The notes under the pieces were generated by a model, which saw only the letters and a program-made list of their open reading frames with translations, was not told the DNA's origin and did no database searches. DNA of 64,000 nucleotides from an uncultured Alphaproteobacteria bacterium. GTDB lineage: Bacteria; Pseudomonadota; Alphaproteobacteria; UBA2966. Made by a program: the position numbers and the translations under genes. Of this stretch, positions 14,624-22,778 are shown one piece after another. The stretch covers positions 2,192,001 to 2,256,000 of the forward strand of contig OY282368.1 in assembly GCA_958295725.1 (NCBI GenBank), written 5' to 3'. Position 1 is the first letter of the stretch. Every line of letters begins with the position of its first letter.

Positions 14624-16117
14624 CTACGCGGCGCTCCCGCCGTCCGTCGCGCCAGCGCCCGCGGCGGGGGCGAGCGTCACGTCGATGTCCGCGGCGCGGG
14701 CCGGGACAGGGGCGGAAACGTTCCCCTCCCGCAACCTGTCGATCAGGTCGAGGAACGGGACGGCCATCGTCCGCGGCAGGTTGTCGCCGGGCCGGGCGTA
14801 CAGGTCGTCGATTACGTCCTCGGGGAAGGAATGGCGCAGCATCCGCTCCTCGTCGTCGAGTCCGGGATGGCGCCGGCGCAGCCGCTCCACGGCCGGCTCG
14901 GGCACCGGCGGCTCCAGGGCGATGGCCCGCGATCCCCGCTCGACGACGCGGTCGAGGACGTCCGGGTCGACCGGAGCCGACGGCTTGCCGAAATATCCGA
15001 GCGCATACTTCTTCACCTCGTCGGGGACGACGCCGTAGCGGTCGCCGTGGATGACGTTGAGCGCCGCCTGCACGGCGACGTGCTGGGAGAACGGCGTGAC
15101 CATGATCGGCCAGCCCAGCTCGGCCCGCACCCGGCCCGACTCCTCGAGCACCTCCGCCAGCCGGTCGGCCATGCCGGCCTGCTCCAGGTTGGCGATCAGG
15201 TTCGACATCACGCCGCCCGGGATCTGGTGGTCGAACTGGCCGAGATCGAAGTCCCGGGGCCGTCCCGCCGGCTTGCCGAGGAGCGCGGTCCCGGCCTCGA
15301 GATGGCGGCCGATGGCGTCGATCGCCGCGTCGTCGATGTCGAGCTCGTGGCCCGCGTGGCGCAGGTTCCGCGCCGTCGTCTGGACCGAGGGCGGCGCGTT
15401 GCCGTCGGCGACCGGCGAGACGCACGTGTACAGTCCGTCGACGCCGTGCCGGACGGCCTCGAGGTAGGTCCGCTGCGGCAGGCCGACCAGGCAGTGGCTG
15501 TGCAGTCCCAGCGGCCGGTCGCCGACCGCGGCCCTGAGCGCCGGGACCAGGGTCGCCGCCCGCTCCGGCGTGAGGATGCCGCTGGTGTCCTGGATGACGA
15601 TCTCGTCGACGTCGGCGCGCGCGATGATCTCGCGCGCCTTGGCGACGTACATCTCGTCGGTGTGGACGGGGCTGTCGCTGAAGATCAGCCAGTGGACGGT
15701 CCGCGCCCCGTTCTCCTTGGCGTATTTCAGGTGCGGCGCCGTGTTGTCGAAGTCGTGGAGGCCGTCGAAGGCGACCAGGCGGTCGGTCCCGTTGCGCAGC
15801 AGGACGTCGACCCACAGGCGGTTGATATCGGCGGGCTCGATGTCGAAGCCGAGGACGCAGGCGCTGCGGATGAAGCCCTGGACCGGCGTGCGGACCAGCC
15901 GCTTCTTGACCTCGCGCAGCCGCTCGAAGGGATCCTCGCGCAGGTAGCGCACGCAGGCGTCGAAGTGCACGTTTCCCATCAGCTCGATGGCGCTGAAGCC
16001 CGCGCAGTCGAAGGTCTCGACGACCGGCAGCATCATCGCCGTCGGCATCCGCGTCGCCCACAGGCACTGGTGCCCGTCGCGCAAGGTGGTGTCGAAGAGC
16101 CGGAGGCGCCGGGTCAT
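14624..16117 (-). CDS. Carboxyltransferase-like protein (pyruvate carboxylase CT/HMGL fold), copy A
   Basis: The protein has 497 residues and is a tandem paralogue of copy B, sharing F-D-T-T-L-R-D-G-H-Q-C-L-W-A-T-R-M near the start. The His pair L-H-S-H is present, while the K-D-M-A-G lysine is Gln (I-Q-D-T-S-G). The loop that carries the catalytic Thr in pyruvate carboxylase reads D-G-N-A-P-P-S. ATG at 16117 is chosen because the family motif begins six residues later. Both copies probably act on a biotin carrier, but these substitutions mean the usual decarboxylation/carboxylation chemistry should not be assumed. Confidence 0.7.
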   Translation of the reverse strand: MTRRLRLFDTTLRDGHQCLWATRMPTAMMLPVVETFDCAGFSAIELMGNVHFDACVRYLREDPFERLREVKKRLVRTPVQGFIRSACVLGFDIEPADINRLWVDVLLRNGTDRLVAFDGLHDFDNTAPHLKYAKENGARTVHWLIFSDSPVHTDEMYVAKAREIIARADVDEIVIQDTSGILTPERAATLVPALRAAVGDRPLGLHSHCLVGLPQRTYLEAVRHGVDGLYTCVSPVADGNAPPSVQTTARNLRHAGHELDIDDAAIDAIGRHLEAGTALLGKPAGRPRDFDLGQFDHQIPGGVMSNLIANLEQAGMADRLAEVLEESGRVRAELGWPIMVTPFSQHVAVQAALNVIHGDRYGVVPDEVKKYALGYFGKPSAPVDPDVLDRVVERGSRAIALEPPVPEPAVERLRRRHPGLDDEERMLRHSFPEDVIDDLYARPGDNLPRTMAVPFLDLIDRLREGNVSAPVPARAADIDVTLAPAAGAGATDGGSAA

Positions 16118-16167
16118 GTCGCGGGGGGAGAAGCGGGGTCTCGCGGGGCGGCGGGCGCGCGGCGGCC

Positions 16168-16668
16168 TCAACCGGTCCGGATCGACACGACAGGCTGGCC
16201 GAGATCGACGGGCTCGGCGTTCTCGACGAGGAACCTCTCGACGGTCCCCGCGACGCCGGCCGGGATCGAGTTGAACAGCTTCATGATCTCGATCAGGCAC
16301 ACGGTGTCGTCCGCGCCGACCCGGTCGCCGGCTTCGCAGAACGGCGGCTCGCCCGGGGCCGGGGCCCGGTAGAACGTGCCCTTCATCGGCGAGCGCACGA
16401 CGGTCACGCCGTCCTCCGCCGGATCGGCGGGCGGTGGGGCGGGCGACGCGGCGGCTTCCGCCGCCGGGGACGCCGGCGGCGCGGCTTCAGCGGCGGCGTT
16501 CGGCTCCGCGTCCGCGGCGCCGGTGGCGTCGCGCGCCTGGGGGATCGCGGCGGCGGCGCCCTTCCGGGCCGTGAGGCGCATACCGCCCGACTCGATCTCG
16601 ATGGCGAGGCTGTCGGACTCCTCGAGCAGCTTGAGGACGTGGAGGAGGGCTTTGTCCGAGATCGTCAT
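16168..16668 (-). CDS. Biotin carboxyl carrier protein (AccB-like)
   Basis: The protein has 166 residues. An N-terminal helix (K-L-L-E-E-S-D) is followed by an Ala/Pro-rich linker (~36-85) and a biotinyl domain with E-I-M-K-L-F-N-S, where Lys130 is the biotinylation site. The layout is that of AccB. It is the first gene of the minus-strand operon whose next two genes are carboxyltransferase-like proteins, so it is most likely their dedicated carrier. A biotin carboxylase would have to come from elsewhere in the genome. Confidence 0.85.
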   Translation of the reverse strand: MTISDKALLHVLKLLEESDSLAIEIESGGMRLTARKGAAAAIPQARDATGAADAEPNAAAEAAPPASPAAEAAASPAPPPADPAEDGVTVVRSPMKGTFYRAPAPGEPPFCEAGDRVGADDTVCLIEIMKLFNSIPAGVAGTVERFLVENAEPVDLGQPVVSIRTG

Positions 16669-16693
16669 GCGTCGTGTCCGGGGGATCCGGGGT

Positions 16694-16723
16694 TTGCCAA
16701 GGCCGGGCCGGGGAAGGCATAGT
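16694..16723 (+). promoter_or_regulatory. Possible promoter of the TauD-family gene
   Basis: TTGCCA (16694-16699) and CATAGT (16718-16723) are 18 bases apart in the short divergent gap between the biotin carrier gene and the dioxygenase gene. A Shine-Dalgarno-like AAGGGA precedes the ATG at 16762. Confidence 0.35.
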
Positions 16724-16761
16724 CCCTTTGTGGAAAATCACTTGCCCGAAGGGAACGATCG

Positions 16762-17718
16762 ATGTCAACCGTAGGCGAAACCGTCGGCGCGGACCGTTCG
16801 CGCGAGGCCGGGGCGCGGACCCGGCGACAGGCCCCTGAGCGGCGGCGCGCCGCCGCCGCCGATCCCGGGATGACCGTCGCCAGGGCCTCGCGGGCCCTGG
16901 GCGTGACGGTGGGCGGTATCGACCTGTCGCGGCACTTTTCCGACGCCGAGATCGCGACGCTGCGGGACGCCTTCAACACCCATGGCCTGCTGCTGTTCCG
17001 CGACCAGGACGTCTCGCCCGAGGCTCACGTGGCGTTCAGCAAGCGCTTCGGCGAGCTCGAGCATCACGTCCTGAACGACGCCCTGCTCGACGGGCTGCCC
17101 GAGATCTACATCCTCTCCAACCTGAAGAAGGACGGGAAGCGCGTGGGCCGCGCCGGCGCCGGGCACTACTGGCACTCCGATCTCTCCTACATGGCGGAAC
17201 CGTCGCTCGGCTCCCTGCTCCGGGCCATCGAGGTTCCCGAGGTCGGCGGCGACACCATGTTCGCGAACCTGGCGTTGGCCTACGACGCCCTGTCGGCGCC
17301 GATGAAGTCGTTCCTGGAAGGGCTGGAGGCCGAGCACCATTTCGCCAAGGTGCAGAGCCGCGTGGTGAGCCTCGGCCTCAACAAGCCGCTGACGCCGGAG
17401 CAACTGGCGAAGACCCCGCCGGTGGTCCACCCCCTCGTGCGCGTCCATCCCGAGACCGGGCGCAAGTCGCTGTTCCTCAGCCCCGGGTTCACCACCGGCG
17501 TCGTCGGCATGACGCCGGAGGAGAGCGCCGCGCTGCTCGACTTCCTCGCCGACCACGCCTCGGGACCCAGGTTCGTCTACCGCCACCAGTGGAAGCCGAA
17601 CGACGTCGTGTTCTGGGACAACCGCACCCTGATGCACTACGCCCTCGACGACTACGACTACGACGAGGACCGCCGGCACATGCACCGCACGACCATCCGG
17701 GGCGAGGGGGCGGCCTGA
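16762..17718 (+). CDS. TauD/TfdA-family Fe(II)/2-oxoglutarate dioxygenase
   Basis: The protein has 318 residues. The iron ligands fit H-x-D in Y-W-H-S-D-L-S-Y (~136-138) and a distal His in M-H-R-T-T near 311; the following Arg in T-I-R-G may bind 2-oxoglutarate. The first ~35 residues are an Arg-rich extension not typical of TauD, so translation could begin at Met37 (G-M-T-V-A-R). The substrate may be a sulfonate, an aryloxy acid or another small acid. The last 90 bases of the gene and 28 bases beyond it are duplicated at 19656-19773, behind the Fic cassette. Confidence 0.85.
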   Translation: MSTVGETVGADRSREAGARTRRQAPERRRAAAADPGMTVARASRALGVTVGGIDLSRHFSDAEIATLRDAFNTHGLLLFRDQDVSPEAHVAFSKRFGELEHHVLNDALLDGLPEIYILSNLKKDGKRVGRAGAGHYWHSDLSYMAEPSLGSLLRAIEVPEVGGDTMFANLALAYDALSAPMKSFLEGLEAEHHFAKVQSRVVSLGLNKPLTPEQLAKTPPVVHPLVRVHPETGRKSLFLSPGFTTGVVGMTPEESAALLDFLADHASGPRFVYRHQWKPNDVVFWDNRTLMHYALDDYDYDEDRRHMHRTTIRGEGAA

Positions 17719-17746
17719 CCCCGCGGGCGGCGCGTCACGGTTCCGG
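17629..17746 (+). repeat. Direct repeat, copy 1: 3' end of the TauD gene plus 28 bases
   Basis: These 118 bases recur at 19656-19773 with two adjacent mismatches (GAGGGG against GAGAAG). This copy completes the intact dioxygenase gene. The copies enclose the Fic cassette. Confidence 0.95.
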
Positions 17747-17922
17747 GGGCCGCCGATCGTTTCCCGGACAGGCTCCTTGGGGCTGCTTGACGTCGATCGC
17801 GCGGATATTCACACGGTAGCGACGGCCACGACGTAATGTATATTGGGAGCTTGCACGACCCGATCGTCTGGAGTCACGGGACGTAGAACAGCTGACAGGG
17901 TGCGCGCACCCGGAGGATGGAC

Positions 17923-18138
17923 ATGCTGACCGACTTTTACTGCCAGACATACGAGGAAGCGGCCGAGGAGCTTCGGCGCCGCAAGGCGTCGCCGGGGGGA
18001 CAGGCCATGGTGCATCGAATTCTCGATTCGCCCTATGGCGGTTACCGCGTTCGATCTCAAGATGTGGAATGGTATGTCGAACAACTCGTCGGGGGCCCGG
18101 CTGTCGGGCTTGAGCGCCGAACGTCCCCGTACAGGTAA
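17923..18138 (+). CDS. Small protein of the Fic cassette, function unknown
   Basis: The protein has 71 residues (M-L-T-D-F-Y-C-Q-T-Y-E-E-A-A-E-E-L at the start; a P-Y-G-G-Y-R-V-R-S segment later). The ATG at 17923 is preferred over 17917 because GGAGG at 17912-17916 gives a six-base spacing to the later one. It lies 39 bases upstream of the Fic start and is enclosed with it between direct repeats. A role as partner or regulator of the Fic protein is plausible from position only. Confidence 0.55.
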   Translation: MLTDFYCQTYEEAAEELRRRKASPGGQAMVHRILDSPYGGYRVRSQDVEWYVEQLVGGPAVGLERRTSPYR

Positions 18139-18177
18139 CGGCGCCTGATGCCGGTCCGTTGTCCTGGAGGTCAGGCC

Positions 18178-19632
18178 GTGTCCCGGCCGTGGAGTCCAAT
18201 TGCCGACTACGAAACGGACCCGGCGGAATTGTCCGACAGGGAGTTGCGCGCTCTTTCCGGCGTCTGGATCGACCGCCGGGCCGTACTCGGCGAATCCCGG
18301 AGCGTTTCGGAGTTCACCGAGCGGCTCAAACGCGAGTGGGCGGTAGAGACGGGCCTTATCGAACGGCTTTATACGCTGGATCGTGGCATTACCGAGTTGG
18401 TGATCGAGCACGGCGTCAATGCGGTGCTCATTCCGCACGGCACCGGGGACAAGTCGCCCACGCGTATAGCGGCCATGATCGGTGACCAGCAGGATGCCAT
18501 CGAAAGCGTTTTCGCGTTCGTCAAGGGCGATCGCCTGTTGTCCACGAGCTACGTCAAGGAACTGCACAGCCTGTTCACCAGGAATCAGGAATTCGCCGAA
18601 GGCCGCGATCAGTTCGGCCGCGAGACTCGGGTGCCGTTGGTCCATGGCGACTACAAGAAGCAACCGAACAATCCCACGCGTCCCGACGGTACGGTCCATC
18701 ACTACTGCCCTCCCGAGCATGTCGCCGCCGAGATGGACCGTTTGATCGAGCTTCACCTGAACCATGACGGCGTCGCGCCCGAGGTCGAGGCGGCATGGCT
18801 TCATCACCGGTTCGCTCAAATCCACCCGTTTCAGGATGGCAACGGACGCATCGCGAGGGCACTCGCCACCCTGACATTCGTCAAGGCGAACTGGCTGCCC
18901 CTGGTCGTGCGCGACAGTGACCGCAAGAAGTACATCGATGCGCTCGAGGCGGCGGACAACGGCGACTTGAAGCCGCTGGTGTCGTTCTTTTCAGGTCTGC
19001 AAAAAACGGAATTCATTCGCGCGATCGGTATCGCGCGGGATGCCGAACAGGCGACCCGTGTCGATGCGCGTATCGAATCCATCAGGCAACGGCTCGCGCG
19101 ACGTCGGGACGCGTTGGAACAGGAATGGGAAGCCGCCGTATCGACCGCCGAACACATGCACGCGTTCGCGAGAAAGCGGCTGGACGAGGTCGTCGTCTCT
19201 CTACGGGAAGCGATGAAGGATCATACCGAATTCACGTTTTTTGTCGACGGGGACGATAACGAAGGTCCGCGTAGTCATTGGTTCCACCGGCAGATCGTCT
19301 CCACCGCCAGAAAGCTCGGATATTACGCGAACACGAGGCACTACCGCTCCTGGGCGCGCCTGGTCGCCAGAGATGGAAACCGGGGCAATATCCTGATCGC
19401 GTTTCACTGCATTGGACATGAATTCCAGGGCGTACTGGCATGCTCGGGCACTTGGTTTCTTCAGACGCGGACCGATGAAGGTGTCTATGAAACCGGAGGA
19501 GAGGCCACTCTCGCCGACGAGGTATTTCAGATCAACTACAAGGAGTCCGTGGAGGACGTTCGAATCCGATTCGGGGATTGGCTCGAACGGGCGGTCGGGC
19601 GCGGATTGGCGTTGTGGGAGTCCGCCCTCTGA
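18178..19632 (+). CDS. Fic-domain protein (predicted AMPylase)
   Basis: The protein has 484 residues. The catalytic loop I-H-P-F-Q-D-G-N-G-R (His near 216) is intact. A T-G-L-I-E-R segment near residue 50 sits where class II Fic proteins carry their inhibitory S/T-x-x-x-E-G/N helix, so the protein may be self-inhibited. About 250 further residues follow the Fic core, including a helical stretch and a C-terminal module of unknown function. GTG at 18178 is chosen because GGAGG lies eight bases upstream; an ATG at 18148 would add ten residues. Lower GC than the neighbours and flanking 118-bp repeats indicate acquisition. Confidence 0.85.
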   Translation: MSRPWSPIADYETDPAELSDRELRALSGVWIDRRAVLGESRSVSEFTERLKREWAVETGLIERLYTLDRGITELVIEHGVNAVLIPHGTGDKSPTRIAAMIGDQQDAIESVFAFVKGDRLLSTSYVKELHSLFTRNQEFAEGRDQFGRETRVPLVHGDYKKQPNNPTRPDGTVHHYCPPEHVAAEMDRLIELHLNHDGVAPEVEAAWLHHRFAQIHPFQDGNGRIARALATLTFVKANWLPLVVRDSDRKKYIDALEAADNGDLKPLVSFFSGLQKTEFIRAIGIARDAEQATRVDARIESIRQRLARRRDALEQEWEAAVSTAEHMHAFARKRLDEVVVSLREAMKDHTEFTFFVDGDDNEGPRSHWFHRQIVSTARKLGYYANTRHYRSWARLVARDGNRGNILIAFHCIGHEFQGVLACSGTWFLQTRTDEGVYETGGEATLADEVFQINYKESVEDVRIRFGDWLERAVGRGLALWESAL

Positions 19633-19655
19633 TCCACCCTCTCTCCATGGCGCGG

Positions 19656-19773
19656 CTGATGCACTACGCCCTCGACGACTACGACTACGACGAGGACCGC
19701 CGGCACATGCACCGCACGACCATCCGGGGCGAGAAGGCGGCCTGACCCCGCGGGCGGCGCGTCACGGTTCCGG
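19656..19773 (+). repeat. Direct repeat, copy 2: duplicated TauD 3' end behind the Fic gene
   Basis: Matches 17629-17746 at 116 of 118 positions, including the TauD stop codon and 28 bases beyond it. It begins 24 bases after the Fic stop. No start or upstream part of a dioxygenase gene is present, so it is a non-coding scar. Confidence 0.95.
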
Positions 19774-19781
19774 CGAGTGCG

Positions 19782-19804
19782 CCTTCCCCCTGACAGGGGG
19801 GAGG
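19782..19804. terminator. Terminator-like hairpin between convergent genes
   Basis: CCTTCCCCC (19782-19790) pairs with GGGGGGAGG (19796-19804) across a TGACA loop, nine pairs with one G-T. It lies between the plus-strand Fic cassette and the minus-strand RidA gene. There is no T-run, so termination is only suggested. Confidence 0.45.
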
Positions 19805-19814
19805 ACGGGCCGCG

Positions 19815-20294
19815 CTATTCGGCTTCCCGGCGCACGCCGCCCAGCCAGGCCATGACCACCAGCTCGGCGACGGCGCCGGGCGGCAGTTCGCTGACGCCGA
19901 CGTCCGTCCAGGTCGGGTAGGGCGCCTTGATGTACCGGTTCTTCACCTCGTTGAAGAGCGGGAAGGTTTTGAGATAGTCCAGGCGGTAGGTTTCGACGGT
20001 CACCACATGGTCGAAGGTCGCGCCCGCCCGCGCGAGCCGCGCCCCGACCTCCTCGAAGATGCTGACGAAATTGGCGGTCAGGGCCTCGTCGTCGGCGTCG
20101 CGCGCCACCGGCGTCCCAGTGACCCCGGACAGGTACAGCATGTCGCCCACCCGGACGACCGGGGCGTAACGGACGGTCTCGGGGACGTTCGGGTCCCGCA
20201 AGGCGAAAACCTCGGGCGCGGTGCCCTCCCCGGCGGAAAGAGCGGCGAGCGGCGACATCGCCATCAGAACGGCCAAAGCGGCGATACGGTGCAT
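19815..20294 (-). CDS. RidA/YjgF-family protein with a signal peptide
   Basis: The protein has 159 residues. The first ~21 (M-H-R-I-A-A-L-A-V-L-M-A...A-L-S-A-G) form a Sec signal peptide, and the rest is a RidA-fold domain (V-G-D-M-L-Y-L-S-G-V-T-G near residue 50; A-P-Y-P-T-W-T near the end). Classical RidA is a cytosolic 2-aminoacrylate deaminase that needs an Arg in its I-R-x-I-R-V type C-terminal segment. Here the end reads V-V-M-A-W-L-G, without that Arg, so it is probably a non-deaminating periplasmic member. Confidence 0.75.
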   Translation of the reverse strand: MHRIAALAVLMAMSPLAALSAGEGTAPEVFALRDPNVPETVRYAPVVRVGDMLYLSGVTGTPVARDADDEALTANFVSIFEEVGARLARAGATFDHVVTVETYRLDYLKTFPLFNEVKNRYIKAPYPTWTDVGVSELPPGAVAELVVMAWLGGVRREAE

Positions 20295-20333
20295 GTTTCC
20301 CTCCTCTGCGCTCGTCCGACGGGTCCCTGTCGA

Positions 20334-20750
20334 TCAGTCGTCGTCCCCGACGTCGACCGGAAACCAGGGAGATTTGACGCCCAGTCGGCGGTCGAGCCGG
20401 GCGATTGTCGTCGGCAAGAGCCGGTCGTTGTGCTGGGTGCCCACGTCGATCCGCACGTGCGACGACGGACCATCGTCCACGGGTATTTCCGCCTGCCCGA
20501 TCCTCTTGAACGGGTCCTGGAAACGGTCCCACAGATCGTGGAAATACTTGGGCGCGGGATCGATGCCATGGAACGGTGCGCCGGTCGCCTCCAGCGTGTG
20601 CGTGGCCTCCGCCTTGATCGTCAGCTCGAACCGCTTCTGTAACTCGTCCAGGCTTCGGGCTTGGGCGCCGATATCGTGTTCCAGGCACTGAGCGACCCAA
20701 AAATCGCCCTCTTGGAACATGACGACGCGTAGCGTGGTCGCTGATTCCAT
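20334..20750 (-). CDS. HicB-like protein without an adjacent HicA
   Basis: The protein has 138 residues. The first ~50 (V-V-M-F-Q-E-G-D-F-W-V-A-Q-C-L-E-H-D-I-G-A-Q-A) follow the degenerate RNase H-like fold of HicB antitoxins, with the Q-C-L-E box usual for the family. The remainder has no recognisable DNA-binding domain. No HicA-like toxin lies beside it, so it is probably not part of a classical toxin-antitoxin pair. GGAGGAGAGGGG precedes the ATG. The 240 bases upstream to the ankyrin gene hold nothing I can support. Confidence 0.5.
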   Translation of the reverse strand: MESATTLRVVMFQEGDFWVAQCLEHDIGAQARSLDELQKRFELTIKAEATHTLEATGAPFHGIDPAPKYFHDLWDRFQDPFKRIGQAEIPVDDGPSSHVRIDVGTQHNDRLLPTTIARLDRRLGVKSPWFPVDVGDDD

Positions 20751-20990
20751 GCCCCTCTCCTCCGATAAAGGGCGTCACGACGCCCTCACGAATCCACATA
20801 AACCCACAAGCCGGATAGCTCGTCAACACCGTGAATACGGCATCGCGGCGATCGACGGAGATCGCCTCGACCGGTTTTACGGCCGTTTCGGTGTTCGCCT
20901 GCTTCCCCATCCCCCACCCCTCTTTCAAGGGCCGCGTCTCACATCTGTCTGAACGAGGTCACCGGCATAATGCATGAGGCGAGGCCGAGG

Positions 20991-22190
20991 TCAGAAGGGT
21001 CTGCATCCCTTCCGCGGCCGGGCGCCGGCGGCTCGCAACGCCTCGATGGAGTCCCGAAACGGCGCGATGGACGTCTCCGTGCTCTCCATGCGGAGCCGGG
21101 CCATGTCCATCGGACCGCATCCGGAAGCAACCGCGTTCGGGTCGCCCCCCGCGTCCAGCAGCGCCTCGACCGCCGCGGCATCGCCCGACAGCGCCGCGAA
21201 ATGCAGGGGCGTGCTTCCGTCATCGCCCCCCCGCGCGTTGACGGTTGCCCCGCCCGCGAGCAAGGCGCGGACCGTATCGGCGCTGTCGTCGGCGCCGCCC
21301 TTGAGGTTCGCCACTAATATCTCCCGGTTGGTTTCGTCCAGAGTATTGAAGCTCCCTGCTCTGGAGAGCGCCCTCAACGGTTTGTCGCGGCCGCCTTTGA
21401 CGTCCGCTTCCAGTGCCGCGAGGATCAGTTTCTTAGCGGCTGCCCTGTGCAAGGGTGTAAACCCGACCTCGTCTCGCGCGTTGACACTTGCGCCGCCCGC
21501 GAGCAGAGCTTGGACGGACGCCGTCTTGCCGAACTGCGCCGCTTGGTGCAGCGGCGTAAGCCCGGCCTCGCCCCGCGCGTCGGCGTCCGCGCCGCCCGCG
21601 AGCAAGGCGTGGATGGACGCCGTCTTGCCGGACCACGCCGCGTGATGCAGGGGCGTAAACCCGTCATCGGCCCTCGTGTTGACGGTTGCCCCGCCCGTGA
21701 GCAACGCGCGGATGGCTGCGGCATCGCCCGACACCGCCGCTAGATGCAGGGGTGTAGCTCCGTCATCGGTCCGCGCGTCGACGTCCGCGCCGCCGGCAAG
21801 CAAGGCGCGGACCGCGCCGGTCTGGTCGGCGGCGCCACGCTTGATGTTCGCCAAAAATGCGTTTCGGTTCGCCTCGTCCAGCGTGTCGAAGCCCATTGCT
21901 CTGGAGAACACCCTCGACACTTCGTCGCGGCCGCCTTTGGCGACCGCTTCCAGCGCGGCGAGGATCAGTTTCTTCCTGACCGCCTGGTGCAGCGGCGTAA
22001 ACCCGGCCTCGGCTCGCGCGTCGACGTCCGCGCCGCCCGCGAGCAGGGCGCGGATGGCCGCGACGTCGCCCGACAGCGCCGCCTTGTGCAAGGGTGTCGG
22101 TTGTACGTTGGCGTCACGGACGGGTCCGCCGCTCGTGGCGCACCCCGCGAGCAGGAAGATCGTCAGGCCGGCTATCGCGCGAAGATTCAT
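20991..22190 (-). CDS. Ankyrin-repeat lipoprotein
   Basis: The protein has 399 residues. L-R-A-I-A-G-L-T-I-F-L-L-A-G-C is a lipoprotein signal peptide with lipobox Cys near residue 17, so the protein is likely anchored in the envelope facing the periplasm. About eight ankyrin repeats follow, each with the x-G-x-T-P-L-H-x-A-A core and A-L-L-A-G-G-A-x-V-x-A-R. Two homologous spacer blocks (K-K-L-I-L-A-A-L-E-A ... N-R) interrupt the array, so part of it arose by internal duplication. ATG at 22190 is preferred; 22202 and 22217 are alternatives. Confidence 0.8.
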   Translation of the reverse strand: MNLRAIAGLTIFLLAGCATSGGPVRDANVQPTPLHKAALSGDVAAIRALLAGGADVDARAEAGFTPLHQAVRKKLILAALEAVAKGGRDEVSRVFSRAMGFDTLDEANRNAFLANIKRGAADQTGAVRALLAGGADVDARTDDGATPLHLAAVSGDAAAIRALLTGGATVNTRADDGFTPLHHAAWSGKTASIHALLAGGADADARGEAGLTPLHQAAQFGKTASVQALLAGGASVNARDEVGFTPLHRAAAKKLILAALEADVKGGRDKPLRALSRAGSFNTLDETNREILVANLKGGADDSADTVRALLAGGATVNARGGDDGSTPLHFAALSGDAAAVEALLDAGGDPNAVASGCGPMDMARLRMESTETSIAPFRDSIEALRAAGARPRKGCRPF

Positions 22191-22313
22191 CGGCTTGCCC
22201 ATGCCCTCCCGTCGCATTGAACGGCCGCGCTCCCGCGCGGCCCGTGAAGTTCCATTGCATATCATTCGCGGCCGAGCGGTCAACGGGACCGTCCCCGACA
22301 CGGGATCGTCCAC

Positions 22314-22443
22314 GCCTGCTTCCGCGTCTCCCGCGCGCGGTCGCCGAACCGCCACAGCACGGCGGAGGAGGTCGTGTAGACGACGGTGTTGACGACGTAG
22401 GCCCGCGGCGCCACACCGTCGACCGCCGCGTTCGGTCGAGCGT
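22314..22443 (-). repeat. Duplicated 3' end of the holin gene, degenerate copy
   Basis: About 130 bases align to 23102-23232 with roughly ten mismatches and one single-base indel. The stop codon of the real holin (TAG) is CAG here, so this is a decayed fragment. Together with the true 3' end it brackets the two small genes at 22443-23046. Confidence 0.85.
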
Positions 22444-22778
22444 TACCCGGACTTCAGCGCCGACTCCAGCAACCCCCGGATATCGTCCCACGACGTCTGA
22501 TTGGCGATGAATCCGACGATCGCCACCAGCACCGTCACGACGGCGGCGGCCGCGAAGATTATGTGGCTGATTCGGTCGATTTTCTTTCCATGAGAGTCCA
22601 GCGTGGCCTTCATGTTTCGGACATCGGCCGTCAGCTCTCCGATGGACTTCTGAATTTGCATCATCGTTTCCACGAGATGCATCGTGCCGACCGAGTCGGC
22701 ATACGATGGAGGAGGAACGGAGGGGAGCTCCCTGGGCGTGGTTTCCCGCTCCGTCTCATGGGGCGGGCGTTCAGCCAT
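22443..22778 (-). CDS. Small membrane protein, unknown function
   Basis: The protein has 111 residues. A helical segment (~45-75, M-Q-I-Q-K-S-I-G-E-L-T...D-R-I-S-H) is followed by one transmembrane helix (I-I-F-A-A-A-A-V-V-T-V-L-V-A-I-V-G-F) and a short polar tail. The arrangement, soluble coiled region then a membrane anchor, recalls phage or defence membrane effectors but no family was recognised. Its ATG lies inside the stop of the preceding 91-aa gene, so the two are coupled. Confidence 0.65.
   Translation of the reverse strand: MAERPPHETERETTPRELPSVPPPSYADSVGTMHLVETMMQIQKSIGELTADVRNMKATLDSHGKKIDRISHIIFAAAAVVTVLVAIVGFIANQTSWDDIRGLLESALKSG

Noticed and set aside
17747..17922. tRNA or integrase attachment site at the edge of the Fic cassette
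   Set aside because: No tRNA-like cloverleaf or integrase gene is seen; the repeat is the 3' end of a protein gene.
20751..20990. Small genes on either strand between the HicB-like and ankyrin genes
   Set aside because: Open frames exist (e.g. plus 20719-20952) but have no ribosome site, no family features and atypical composition.
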